This document shows positions 18,371-27,652 of a stretch of 64,000 nucleotides of DNA, piece after piece. The notes beneath the pieces were generated by a model, which ran no database searches, had not been told where the DNA came from, and saw nothing but the letters and a program-made list of their open reading frames with translations. This DNA is from Lacibacter sp. H407 (GTDB lineage Bacteria > Bacteroidota > Bacteroidia > Chitinophagales > Chitinophagaceae). The stretch lies in the NCBI RefSeq assembly GCF_037892605.1, contig NZ_JBBKTU010000001.1:4092001-4156000 (forward strand), written 5' to 3'. Made by a program: the position numbers and the translations under genes. Positions within the stretch are counted from its first letter, which is position 1, and each line of letters begins with the position of its first letter.

Positions 18371-18596
18371 GATGATGATAAGTTTGATGATAAGGTTTAA
18401 CAGTTCACAGTACCTGTTCTTTTCTATTACATGTCAAAAGTAGGTTCTATGTTTTGCATAGTACATTGTTTTGTGGTGGATGGCAAATAATATTGACAAC
18501 CGGCAAAACAGTGACATACATGTGACGGACAACGCACAAACATGTTACAGAAAATCATCTTTTTAGGGACGAACGGGCATTTGGGGAGATAGCTGG

Positions 18597-18628
18597 AAAA
18601 AAAACAGGCTTTCCGTTGGAAAGCCTGT
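18597..18628 (-). terminator. Rho-independent terminator after lgt
   Basis: On the minus strand an 11-bp perfect stem ACAGGCTTTCC/GGAAAGCCTGT with a 3-base loop is followed by eight T. Confidence 0.92.
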
Positions 18629-18649
18629 ACAAAACTTAAGTTTCGAGTA

Positions 18650-19939
18650 TTATTTAGAGGCTTGTGCCTTCTTTTTGGCTACAAAATAGAGTATAATGCC
18701 TAAAACGATCAAACCTAACGAGATCAATTCGGCCTGTGTTGGCTGAAATGGCAAGCCTTCATACTTTGTATTCACCCGAATTTTTTCAATGAAAAAGCGT
18801 TCAAATCCATTCAATACAAGGTAGAGACAAAACAGTCCGCCAGCTAATTTGATCTTTGGACGGGCCAAAAGTAAAATACCAAACAGCAATAAACAGGCTA
18901 CAATTTCATAGAAAGGTGTAGGAAAAACAGGCAAGGGCAAATAATTACAGTGCTCCGTACCCTCGCAACCCGGTAACCGCACACCCATACTGTTTACGTT
19001 TTGCGGATAAGTATAAGCTACCATCCACGTAGGCAGAAAAGAGGGGGCTTTGAATGTGGCATAAGGAACTTCTTCAAACTTCAGATCAGCCCTAAACTCC
19101 TGCCTGATATAAGCTGCATTGTTTTCCACTGCTTTTTGAAACTCGCCCGGATTCGCTAAACGAACCGCAGCTGTTGAATCTGTAACATAAGCTGCGTTTG
19201 GAACACCCCAATCACCATCGCCGGCTACCTGGCAACCGATCCGTCCAAGTGCATAGGCCAACATTAACGTAGGACCCATTGTATCAGCTAAATGGCGGAT
19301 AGAGATGCCTTTCCGCTTTGCGTAAATGATAATGGCAATGGCAGCACAGATCAAACCTCCATAAAAAGTAAGTCCACTGAACGAAACCAGAGAGCCTATT
19401 GGATCTGCAACAAAATCATCCCAGTTTTCGAAGTTGTGAAAAAGTTTTGCACCTGCAAAACCAAATATGGCTGCCATTACAGTAATATCACCTACCCTTT
19501 CGTGTGGCCACACCCGTACCATTCGAACTTCCGGCTTAGCAGCTTTTTCCTTATTTTTTTCGTACCATTTTAAACCGGCAAAAAACAATGCCAGCACAAT
19601 ACCAGCACCCCAACTTCCCTCTGCAGAAAAGATATATGTCTGCGGATCAACACCATCACCTGCATTCATAAATGCACCTATGATCTTGTAACCCATCAGG
19701 AACCCCAACAATGCGTTCAATAATAATTCAGTTGCTGTGGCGGGTTTGCCAAACACACGCTTCTCTTCTTTTGGAAATAAAAAGCCTTGCTTTTCCTTGC
19801 GCTGCAAGCCCTTCGTTAATACAATTGCTGAGATAATAAACGACAATGCCACAAAGAATCCAAACGAATTGAGAAACCTGGCCCACTCCCACTCCACTCC
19901 AAATACATCTTTAAAAAAATAATACAGATTCGGATACAT
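18650..19939 (-). CDS. lgt: Prolipoprotein diacylglyceryl transferase family protein
   Basis: Inner-membrane protein of 429 aa, well above the roughly 290 aa of enterobacterial Lgt because of extra N-terminal helices and loops. Lgt moves diacylglycerol from phosphatidylglycerol to the lipobox cysteine. Lgt features are SGLTFYGGLICA (about 188-199), the GRIGCQVAGDGDWG signature (232-245) with R233, and the C-terminal NGFERFFIEKIR. By eye, two positions differ from the E. coli enzyme: Y193 where His103 would be, and C236 where Asn146 would be. It may be a lineage variant or a paralogue with altered activity. Followed by a strong terminator. Confidence 0.82.
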   Translation of the reverse strand: MYPNLYYFFKDVFGVEWEWARFLNSFGFFVALSFIISAIVLTKGLQRKEKQGFLFPKEEKRVFGKPATATELLLNALLGFLMGYKIIGAFMNAGDGVDPQTYIFSAEGSWGAGIVLALFFAGLKWYEKNKEKAAKPEVRMVRVWPHERVGDITVMAAIFGFAGAKLFHNFENWDDFVADPIGSLVSFSGLTFYGGLICAAIAIIIYAKRKGISIRHLADTMGPTLMLAYALGRIGCQVAGDGDWGVPNAAYVTDSTAAVRLANPGEFQKAVENNAAYIRQEFRADLKFEEVPYATFKAPSFLPTWMVAYTYPQNVNSMGVRLPGCEGTEHCNYLPLPVFPTPFYEIVACLLLFGILLLARPKIKLAGGLFCLYLVLNGFERFFIEKIRVNTKYEGLPFQPTQAELISLGLIVLGIILYFVAKKKAQASK

Positions 19940-20039
19940 GCTGAATATTTGAGTTGCAATGATACTTGAAAAAAATTGGATTGATGCTGTTGCGGCTTTT
20001 TTTAGGATTATCCCTTACTTGTCATTTTAGTACGAAATA

Positions 20040-21062
20040 TCAGTATTGAAAATAGATCTCCGTAGCTCCATATCCATATGAAGGGTGATATTGATTCACA
20101 AATGATTTTACTTCTTGTTTTAACCGAAGTGTATCGTGTATCTCATCTCTCAGTTTTCCTTCGCCCACTCCATGAATGACAATGAGTGTTGGCTGCATAT
20201 GCAATACAGCTAATTCGTAATACTTTTCAAATTCATTTAATTGAGCGGTGAGTATTTCAAAATTGCTGAGGTGTTTCCAGTTGTTGCTGATCTTTTCAAT
20301 ATGCAGATCAACTACTGTTCTTGCCGGCGGCAAATGTTGACGGGCTTTGCCTGCATCATATACTTTATAGCCGGCAGCGGTTAATTTATCTCTATCCAGC
20401 TTTTCTGTTTCTACTTTATCCGGATAGGTTTCCATCAACAAATAAGCAAAACTGGCTTCTTGCTTTTTCAACATCTCTTCAATACGCAGGAATAGTTGTT
20501 TGGCTTTTAATTTTAGCGATGCTTCAAAGTGAGGAGCTTTCTTTTTATCCGGCTGAGCCAGGCTGAATTCAAAATCGAACCGTGGAGCATCATTCAGCTT
20601 TTCAAATTCTACATCGTGAATATAAAAATCATTGTACGGAAGAATTTCATTTTTCAAATTGAACTCACTATCGCCTGTAAAACGCAAATGGTAATCAAAC
20701 AGAAAAGAAGTGTCGGTATTATTCACCAAGTAAATGCGGAAGTACTCCACCACATCATCATCAAAAATATCTTTATCAAATACCGGCAAAAAAGAGATCC
20801 AGATACCTTCGCCCACTTTATACTGTTTGAGAGAAGCTCCTTTTTCTTTTTTTACATTGTCGATATATTTTTTTTGTGGCGGAGGCTGCGTTTTTTTTTC
20901 GGTGAAACGTTTGAAATAAGGGAACTCAAGCTGATCGGTATATACCGGAAACTGTACGCCCCCCACATCCACTGTTACCATTTGCTTGTTGATAATATCT
21001 ACTACCTCGCCTTCTTCGTTGGAATGAACCAATAACACTTTATCGCCGGGCTGAAATTTCAT
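20040..21062 (-). CDS. DUF2027 protein with C-terminal Smr domain
   Basis: Protein of 340 aa typical of Bacteroidota. Residues 1-60 form a small KOW-like beta domain (GDKVLLVHSNEEGEVVDI), a DUF2027 beta-sandwich follows (about 75-200), and a Smr domain ends it (about 250-340: VVDLHIEKI, VIHGVGEGKLRDEI). Smr domains are often DNA or RNA nicking nucleases linked to MutS2 or ribosome rescue. The HGVGEGKLR motif is intact. Function of this family is not established. A TACTTTTG -7-like element lies at 21095-21102 on the minus strand. Confidence 0.9.
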   Translation of the reverse strand: MKFQPGDKVLLVHSNEEGEVVDIINKQMVTVDVGGVQFPVYTDQLEFPYFKRFTEKKTQPPPQKKYIDNVKKEKGASLKQYKVGEGIWISFLPVFDKDIFDDDVVEYFRIYLVNNTDTSFLFDYHLRFTGDSEFNLKNEILPYNDFYIHDVEFEKLNDAPRFDFEFSLAQPDKKKAPHFEASLKLKAKQLFLRIEEMLKKQEASFAYLLMETYPDKVETEKLDRDKLTAAGYKVYDAGKARQHLPPARTVVDLHIEKISNNWKHLSNFEILTAQLNEFEKYYELAVLHMQPTLIVIHGVGEGKLRDEIHDTLRLKQEVKSFVNQYHPSYGYGATEIYFQY

Positions 21063-21178
21063 TTTGTTGTTTGTTGCGTTCTCTGACTAAAGTGCAAAAG
21101 TAACCCCGGACAACAAATCCTGCGCAAACAATCGTTGAGAGAATTCATTGCCGGGGTTTCACACCACACTGGAACCAA

Positions 21179-21646
21179 TCAGCCCCACTTATGTTTGTGA
21201 GGCTTCTCATCAGGATTTTTCCGCATCCATTCATCAATACTCAACTTACCACTACCCTCAACCACAAAAAACACGAGCAGAATAAGAATAAGGACAGAAA
21301 ACCATAATTCTGAATGTGGCTGAAAAATACCGCCGGATATATTTACAAAAATGATCGCTCCCAATAAAACGGGTATCTGCACTAAACAGGCGAAACGGGT
21401 AAGTAAACCAAATGCCACCAACATACCGCCGAGTAAATGAGCAAACACAACATAATGTGCCAGGATGCCTGCAGAGATTGAACCCAAAAATCCACTGTTA
21501 CTGATAAGATCAGACAATGGTTGCATGTTGTTGATGAACTGCACTCCTTTTAAGGTAAGGATGATCCCTAAAACAATACGGATAAAATCGATCCATTTTG
21601 GATGATGGGTGTCGCCCCATTGCTCCATGCGTTGTACAAAATTCAT
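21179..21646 (-). CDS. DoxX family membrane protein
   Basis: 155 aa with four predicted membrane helices (about 19-36, 58-80, 82-101 and 112-132), as in DoxX/DoxD-like proteins. Marks include RIVLGIILTLKGVQFI and HLLGGMLVAFGLLTRFA. The family is loosely linked to redox and sulphur chemistry, but this copy has no informative neighbours. Histidine-rich ends are visible. Function unknown beyond the family. Confidence 0.85.
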   Translation of the reverse strand: MNFVQRMEQWGDTHHPKWIDFIRIVLGIILTLKGVQFINNMQPLSDLISNSGFLGSISAGILAHYVVFAHLLGGMLVAFGLLTRFACLVQIPVLLGAIIFVNISGGIFQPHSELWFSVLILILLVFFVVEGSGKLSIDEWMRKNPDEKPHKHKWG

Positions 21647-21802
21647 AATGGCAAATTTTAGAGTGAAAGAAGTGTGTAAAAGTTACAACGCTTTTCCCGC
21701 TTTTGCAAGTGAAATTGTACACAGGAAGGCAATAGGAATAAAGTGAAGATACATCGATCAGATCGCTGTAAACGTCCCGACCAATGAGAACCTAGCCGAT
21801 CG

Positions 21803-22255
21803 TTACTTGAGTTTACGTTTTAAATACTGGCTGTAATCTTCCAACTGAATTTGATAGTCGCTGATGATGAGTGGCGATGTAAATATAAAATCGGCAGTAG
21901 CCCGGTCGCAGGCTGTAGGAATATTCCAGGTTACAGCCAACCGCAACAATGCCTTTACATCTGGATCATGTGGCTGGGCCTCCATTGGATCCCAAAAGAA
22001 AATGAGGATATCAATTTTTCCTTCAGCGATCAATGCACCGATCTGCTGATCGCCACCCAACGGACCGCTGAGGTACTTTGTTACTTTTTGATCAAGTTTT
22101 GCTTCTAATAATTTCCCGGTTGTTCCTGTTGCAAACAATTCATGATTGGCTAATGCACTTCGATTGTAATAAGCCCAATCGATGAGATCATCTTTTTTAT
22201 GATCGTGTGCCACCAATGCGATCCGCTTATTTGCCTTCATTTTTCTTGTTGCCAT
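21803..22255 (-). CDS. mgsA: Methylglyoxal synthase
   Basis: Cytoplasmic enzyme of 150 aa, close to the family length, converting dihydroxyacetone phosphate to methylglyoxal and phosphate, a bypass relieving sugar-phosphate stress. Visible motifs are IALVAHDHKK, ATGTTGKLLE (phosphate binding) and SGPLGGDQQIGA, with D69 matching the catalytic Asp of the E. coli enzyme, then HDPDVKALLR. Translation could also start at Met6. It follows the amino acid permease gene at 37 bp on the same strand and could share its transcript. Confidence 0.95.
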   Translation of the reverse strand: MATRKMKANKRIALVAHDHKKDDLIDWAYYNRSALANHELFATGTTGKLLEAKLDQKVTKYLSGPLGGDQQIGALIAEGKIDILIFFWDPMEAQPHDPDVKALLRLAVTWNIPTACDRATADFIFTSPLIISDYQIQLEDYSQYLKRKLK

Positions 22256-22292
22256 AACCGATATGCTTTATCATCAGAAAATTCATTAACAA

Positions 22293-23978
22293 CTATTGCT
22301 CTGCACCCAGTTTGCTCTTACGATATCCATAGAAAAAATAGATCACCAATCCAACTCCCATCCACACAAAAAACCAAAGCCAACTGGCAACCGGAATTTC
22401 AATCATCAGATACAAACAACTTAATGCACCCAATACCGGAATGAGTGAATACTTGCGGATAAATGTCAGTATAGATAATACAACAGCGATTATAATGAAG
22501 ATAAGAAACAATACTTCCTGGTGATTTTCATGAAACAGGTTTGTAACAGATGCTGCTACACGATCACGAAACAGGAAAATAAATCCGGCTACAATTAACG
22601 GAAGAATAAACTGTGCATTGATATACGGCAGTTTGAATTTACCCGAACCTTCTGCACGCAGTTTCGGCAATAATAATACGCCCAAACATACCAACACAAA
22701 TGCGAACAAAGTACCGATGCTCGTTAGATCCGTCATAATAGACGATGGTAAAAACATGGCAGGTATACCAACGAGAAAACCAGTTACAACCGTAGCAAAT
22801 GCAGGTGTTTTGTATTTCTTGTGAACATTTGAAAAACGTTTTGGCAATAAACCATCACGGCTCATCGTCATCCAGATGCGGGGTTGACCTAATTGAAACA
22901 CCAACAACACACTGGTGGTGGCAACAACTGCACTGATGCTGATCACATAACCGATCCATTTCAATCCCAACTTATCAAACACATAAGCCAACGGATCATC
23001 TACTTTCAATTCACTGTAATTGACCATACCTGTTAGTACCAATGCAATGAGAATATACAGCACGGTACAAATCAGCAATGCGTACATCATCCCTCTTGGC
23101 AAATCACGCTGCGGATCTTTACATTCTTCTGCTGTGGTGCTAATAGCATCAAACCCGATATATGCATAGAATACGGCACTCACGCCCTGCAATACACCTG
23201 TAAATCCATTTGGCATAAATGGATTCCAGTTATCGGTATCTACATAAAAGAATCCTACAATAACTACAAAAATGATCACCGCAATTTTGAAGATCACCAT
23301 TGCATTGGCGCTCTTCTTACTTTCCTTCATACCAACATAGGCCAGGCAAGTGATCAATGCCACAATAAAGAAGGCAGGCAAATTCAAAAATAATTTTGTT
23401 CCAAATAAATCGGGGGCACTGTTAAATCCGTTGATGATGGTTTGCATTTCTGCCGTTGCTGCAACACCAGTTGCCAACTGTTCATTCACCGCAGCCAATG
23501 CTTCTTTTGCTGTAGTAAGATTGGTTGTTAACCAAAATGGCAAATGAATATTTAAGCCCTGCAACAGATTATTAAAATAACTGCTCCAGCTAATGGCTAC
23601 CACAATATTTCCAATTGCATATTCTAAGATCAACGCCCATCCAATGATCCACGCTACCAATTCGCCAAAGCTCACATACGCATACGTGTAAGCACTACCG
23701 CTTACTGGTACACGACTGGCAAACTCTGCATAACACAAGGCAGAGAAACCACAAGTAACAGCGGTGATCACAAACAATAAGGAAACACCGGGCCCACCAT
23801 GAAACGCTGCTGAGCCAATGGTAGAAAAAATTCCGGCTCCTATTACGGCCGCTATTCCTAAAAAAGTAAGATCTCTTACATTTAATATCCGGTGTAACCC
23901 GGTACCTCCATGCACTTCATCGGGTTCGGTTGAAAGCACAGCATTGATCTTTTTTTTACGGAACAACTGATTGGCCAT
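22293..23978 (-). CDS. APC-family amino acid permease (cationic amino acid transporter-like)
   Basis: Inner-membrane transporter of 561 aa with about 13 to 14 spans. The conserved APC motif GIAAVIGAGIFSTIGSAA lies in the first helix (about 42-59), and the overall plan (LDR-like N-terminus, FYAYIGFDAISTTAEECKDPQRDLP) matches the cationic amino acid transporter subgroup. The Met at 23978 (MANQLFRKK) is preferred over one 16 codons upstream, which would add non-conserved residues. Substrate specificity is not readable from sequence. Confidence 0.92.
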   Translation of the reverse strand: MANQLFRKKKINAVLSTEPDEVHGGTGLHRILNVRDLTFLGIAAVIGAGIFSTIGSAAFHGGPGVSLLFVITAVTCGFSALCYAEFASRVPVSGSAYTYAYVSFGELVAWIIGWALILEYAIGNIVVAISWSSYFNNLLQGLNIHLPFWLTTNLTTAKEALAAVNEQLATGVAATAEMQTIINGFNSAPDLFGTKLFLNLPAFFIVALITCLAYVGMKESKKSANAMVIFKIAVIIFVVIVGFFYVDTDNWNPFMPNGFTGVLQGVSAVFYAYIGFDAISTTAEECKDPQRDLPRGMMYALLICTVLYILIALVLTGMVNYSELKVDDPLAYVFDKLGLKWIGYVISISAVVATTSVLLVFQLGQPRIWMTMSRDGLLPKRFSNVHKKYKTPAFATVVTGFLVGIPAMFLPSSIMTDLTSIGTLFAFVLVCLGVLLLPKLRAEGSGKFKLPYINAQFILPLIVAGFIFLFRDRVAASVTNLFHENHQEVLFLIFIIIAVVLSILTFIRKYSLIPVLGALSCLYLMIEIPVASWLWFFVWMGVGLVIYFFYGYRKSKLGAEQ

Positions 23979-24060
23979 ATATGATTGGTTTTTGCGGAGT
24001 TCAAAATAGGGAAAAAACAAATACATGCAACGTTTCGATTTGTAGCTTGGTCAACTTTGT

Positions 24061-24429
24061 ATGCGACCGATCATTTTCATATTCATTGTTCTCATACTTT
24101 TTTCTGCCTGTACCAAACAACTGGACGCAGATACGCAACTTCGTGTTTACAACATCAATAATATTCATTTTGATTCTGTAATAGTAAACGCACCCGGCGG
24201 CAAACAGGTTTACTACAATATTCCACCTCTCAGCCTTTCGGAATATAAATCATTCACTTTCCTCTATAACTATTCTTATATCGAAGTGCATTTCAACAAC
24301 CAGGTAGTAAAGCTGCAGCCCTTTGATTATGTAGGTGAAGAAAAACTAAAGCCCGGAAAATACCGCTACGAGCTGGGCATTGTTGCAGCCCAGCAAAACT
24401 CACTCACATTGGAATGTAAAAAAGATTAG
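24061..24429 (+). CDS. Small predicted lipoprotein
   Basis: 122 aa with a signal peptide and lipobox (LILFSAC, C17), so probably lipid-anchored. The rest is beta-rich with no recognised domain. Its TAG stop (24427-24429) overlaps the TAA of the convergent polyprenyl synthase gene (24426-24428). It starts 82 bp from the divergent permease start. Function unknown. Confidence 0.72.
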   Translation: MRPIIFIFIVLILFSACTKQLDADTQLRVYNINNIHFDSVIVNAPGGKQVYYNIPPLSLSEYKSFTFLYNYSYIEVHFNNQVVKLQPFDYVGEEKLKPGKYRYELGIVAAQQNSLTLECKKD

Positions 24430-25388
24430 TATTCCCGTTGTACCAAAAACTGCGCTAACTGTTGCAGCGGTTCTTTTCGTTTACTGAGCACAGCAATATC
24501 TTCCAAATGCTGCATGGCTTTTTCTATGTACTGATTTTTCAGTTCCATGGCCCATGCATCAACGCCGGCTGATTTAAAAATCGAAATGACCTGTTCTACT
24601 TTATCTGCAGGATTTGTTTGCATCAACTCCACCAGTCGTTGTTGCTGTGTTGCATTGGCTGATTCAAGTGCATGGATCATCAGGAAGGTCTTTTTATTTG
24701 CTTTGATATCGCCTCCCACCTGTTTTCCAAATTTTGCAGGGTCGCCAAAGCAATCGAGATAATCGTCCTGTATCTGAAAGGCAATGCCGAGGTTGCGGCC
24801 AAATTCATAAATATGATCCGTATTACCAACACTTGCACCACCAATCATGGCACCGAGTTTTAAACTGGCTGCCAGCAACACCGATGTTTTCAATTCGATC
24901 ATACGCACATATTCATCAAGATGAACAGTTGCACGTTTTTCGAAATCCATATCCATCTGTTGGCCTTCTGACACTTCCAATGCGGTTTTATTAAATAGCG
25001 ACAGAATCGGTTTTACATCACCCTGTACTTTGTTCAGGTAATCATAGGCCATCGTTAACGTTACATCACCGGCAAGGATAGCGGTGTTTACACCATGAAT
25101 GGCATGCACCGTTTGTTTCCCACGACGCAGTGGCGCTTCGTCCATGATATCGTCATGGATCAATGAAAAATTATGAAACAGTTCAATGGCGGTTGCCACC
25201 TGCCATGCATCGGGCTTGATGACATCAAACAATTCATTTCCCATTAACACACACACCGGACGTACACGCTTGCCGCCAATGCTTAAGATATGTTGCGACG
25301 CATCATACAACGAAGCCGGCTCCGCCGGAAAATGACGCTTGTTGAAATATTCTTCAAATTGCTTTAATAATTGTTCAAACGACTGCAT
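24426..25388 (-). CDS. Polyprenyl (isoprenoid) diphosphate synthase
   Basis: Cytoplasmic trans-prenyltransferase of 320 aa, full length, condensing IPP with allylic diphosphates for quinone, carotenoid or carrier lipids. Both aspartate-rich motifs are present: DDIMD (79-83) and DDYLD (208-212); GGKRVRP (38-44) and QMDMDF are also typical. The small residues before the first motif do not allow a firm chain-length call (farnesyl to octaprenyl). The Met at 25388 is chosen; the open frame continues 17 codons upstream without conservation. Confidence 0.93.
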   Translation of the reverse strand: MQSFEQLLKQFEEYFNKRHFPAEPASLYDASQHILSIGGKRVRPVCVLMGNELFDVIKPDAWQVATAIELFHNFSLIHDDIMDEAPLRRGKQTVHAIHGVNTAILAGDVTLTMAYDYLNKVQGDVKPILSLFNKTALEVSEGQQMDMDFEKRATVHLDEYVRMIELKTSVLLAASLKLGAMIGGASVGNTDHIYEFGRNLGIAFQIQDDYLDCFGDPAKFGKQVGGDIKANKKTFLMIHALESANATQQQRLVELMQTNPADKVEQVISIFKSAGVDAWAMELKNQYIEKAMQHLEDIAVLSKRKEPLQQLAQFLVQREY

Positions 25389-25505
25389 AGTTAAGTTCAA
25401 GTATGATGTAAGAAGTAAGAGGTATGAACCCGGCTGCAAGATAGTTAAGTAAGACTAGGATGACGGCATCGAAAAAATTCTACATCCTGAATCCTACATC
25501 CGACA

Positions 25506-27587
25506 TTATTTTTTCCGTTTCTTCTTCGGTGGTTGAAATGTTGTTTTCCCTAACACTTTCTTCTCCGTAGAATCAATATGCCCCAGCACCAGTTCATAAT
25601 CCAACTGACGCTTTTCTAAATTAGCCGCCACCACTTTGATCGTTACTTTATCGCCCATCCTGAACGTTCGTCCACTACGTTTGCCAACCAGACAATAATC
25701 TTCTTCGTTGTGACGGAAATCATCAAAATCACTCAATGAAAATAAACTCACCAAGCCTTCGCATTTATGCGCAATGGTCTCTACCCAAAAACCAAACGAT
25801 GCAACACCACTCACTACTCCGTCAAACTCCTCACCGAGGAACTGACTCATGTATTCCACCTGTTTGTATTTATTAGCTGCACGTTCACTTTCCATGGCCG
25901 AACGTTCACGCTCACTGCAATGCTTGCACTTGGCTTCCATTTTTTTGTCGATCTGTGGAGCTTTGTCTAAACACTGCTGCAATACACGATGTACCAACAC
26001 ATCGGGATAACGACGGATCGGCGAAGTAAAATGACAGTAGTGTTCAAAACCCAAACCATAGTGACCAATATTTTCAGCAGTATAAACTGCTTTCGCCATA
26101 GTGCGGATACCCAATGCTTCCAATACATGCTGCTCCGGTTTGCCATGTGCATCTTTCAACATTTGGTTAAAGGATGAAGCAATTTTTGCCGGTGTAGATA
26201 CATCGAACACATGCCCGTATTTTTTAGCGAACACCATGAACGGAGCAAGCTTTGCTTCATCAGGCGTATCATGCACACGGTACGGAAAAGGAACCGGTTT
26301 TTCTTTCACCGTTACTTTCCCAATATATTCGGCCACATGTTTATTCGCCAGCAACATAAACTCTTCGATCAACTGATGGGCTTCTTTACTTTCTTTGATG
26401 GTGATGCCAATTGGCTTTCGGTTCTCATCCAATACAAATCGCACTTCCTGCGATGAAAAATTGATGGCACCTTTTTTAAAGCGATCCTTTCGCATTTTTT
26501 GTGCAAGGTTATTCAGCAGTTGTATCTCATCAAGATACAAGCCCTCACCTTTTTCAATCGTTTCCTGCACTTCTTCATAACTGAATCGATGATCAGAATG
26601 GATCACGGTACGTCCCAGCCAAACAGATTTGATCTCTGCTTTATCAGTCATTTCAAATACTGCAGAAAACGTGTACTTATCTTCTCTCGGACGAAGCGAA
26701 CATAATTCATTCGAAATCCGTTCCGGCAACATCGGCAATACACGATCAGGTAAATAAACCGATGTCGCCCGGCTGTATGCTTCATCATCCAATGCAGTAG
26801 CCGGTTCTACATAATAACTCACATCGGCAATGTGTACTCCTATTTCATACAAACCGTTTGCATTTTTTTTGATCGACAATGCATCATCAAAATCTTTTGC
26901 ATCAACGGGATCGATGGTGAAGGTTAATACATCACGAAAATCTCTCCGCTTTTTTGCTTCGCTTTCAGTAACACCATCCGGAAAACGTTCCGCCTGTTCC
27001 ATTACTTCATCCTGGAAACTCAATGAGAAACCGGCTTGTAATAAGATCTGCTTCATCGCCAGATCGTTCATCGCTTCCTGTTTTACTACTTCTACCACTT
27101 CACCTTCAGGAACACGTTTTGATTTTTCCCATGCCGTTAAACGCACCACAGCTTTGTCGCCATTTTCTGCACCGTTTATTTTATCAGCCGGAATATAGAG
27201 ATCAGGCATGGGCCGGTCTGTTTCCGGAATAAAAAATGTATGATTCTTTTGCACACTGATGTGGCCGATGAATTCTGTTTGTTTCCGGGAAACAATTTTA
27301 GTAATCATTCCTTCCAATCGTCCACCGCCGCCACTCTTTGTTACTTCCACTTCTACTTTATCGCCGTGTAACGCTGTGTTGAAATGTTGCGGACGAACAA
27401 TGATATCTTTTTCCATATCGGTAACGGTTACATAACCCATACCGCTGCGTGTGATCTCGATCTGCCCACGATGTGTGCCCGATGCGGATTTACGTTTTCC
27501 TCCACCGGCTTTATTTCGAAAATCGCCTTTCGGTTCTCCTTTGCGATTCGTGTCTTTATTAATTTTCTTTTTTTTCATGTGATTCAT
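25506..27587 (-). CDS. rnr: Ribonuclease R
   Basis: 3'-5' exoribonuclease of 693 aa that degrades structured RNA and helps in mRNA and rRNA quality control. After a Lys-rich N-terminus come cold-shock domains (about 35-190), the RNB catalytic domain with the metal-binding motif DPVDAKDFDDA (about 227-237), and a C-terminal S1 domain (about 580-660: FDGVVSGVASFGFWVE). A basic tail (PPKKKRKK) ends it. Met1 or Met4 can start translation. Shorter than E. coli RNase R, usual in this phylum. Confidence 0.95.
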   Translation of the reverse strand: MNHMKKKKINKDTNRKGEPKGDFRNKAGGGKRKSASGTHRGQIEITRSGMGYVTVTDMEKDIIVRPQHFNTALHGDKVEVEVTKSGGGGRLEGMITKIVSRKQTEFIGHISVQKNHTFFIPETDRPMPDLYIPADKINGAENGDKAVVRLTAWEKSKRVPEGEVVEVVKQEAMNDLAMKQILLQAGFSLSFQDEVMEQAERFPDGVTESEAKKRRDFRDVLTFTIDPVDAKDFDDALSIKKNANGLYEIGVHIADVSYYVEPATALDDEAYSRATSVYLPDRVLPMLPERISNELCSLRPREDKYTFSAVFEMTDKAEIKSVWLGRTVIHSDHRFSYEEVQETIEKGEGLYLDEIQLLNNLAQKMRKDRFKKGAINFSSQEVRFVLDENRKPIGITIKESKEAHQLIEEFMLLANKHVAEYIGKVTVKEKPVPFPYRVHDTPDEAKLAPFMVFAKKYGHVFDVSTPAKIASSFNQMLKDAHGKPEQHVLEALGIRTMAKAVYTAENIGHYGLGFEHYCHFTSPIRRYPDVLVHRVLQQCLDKAPQIDKKMEAKCKHCSERERSAMESERAANKYKQVEYMSQFLGEEFDGVVSGVASFGFWVETIAHKCEGLVSLFSLSDFDDFRHNEEDYCLVGKRSGRTFRMGDKVTIKVVAANLEKRQLDYELVLGHIDSTEKKVLGKTTFQPPKKKRKK

Positions 27588-27652
27588 TTTTTATTCGCTG
27601 CCAATGGCAGCTGATGTTTTTTGCCACATAGAATATCCATAATCATCCTCTG

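Noticed and set aside
20529-21035. 168-codon plus-strand ORF inside the DUF2027-Smr gene
   Set aside because: Antisense to a conserved gene with intact family motifs; low-complexity Phe/Ile-rich peptide typical of a mirror frame.
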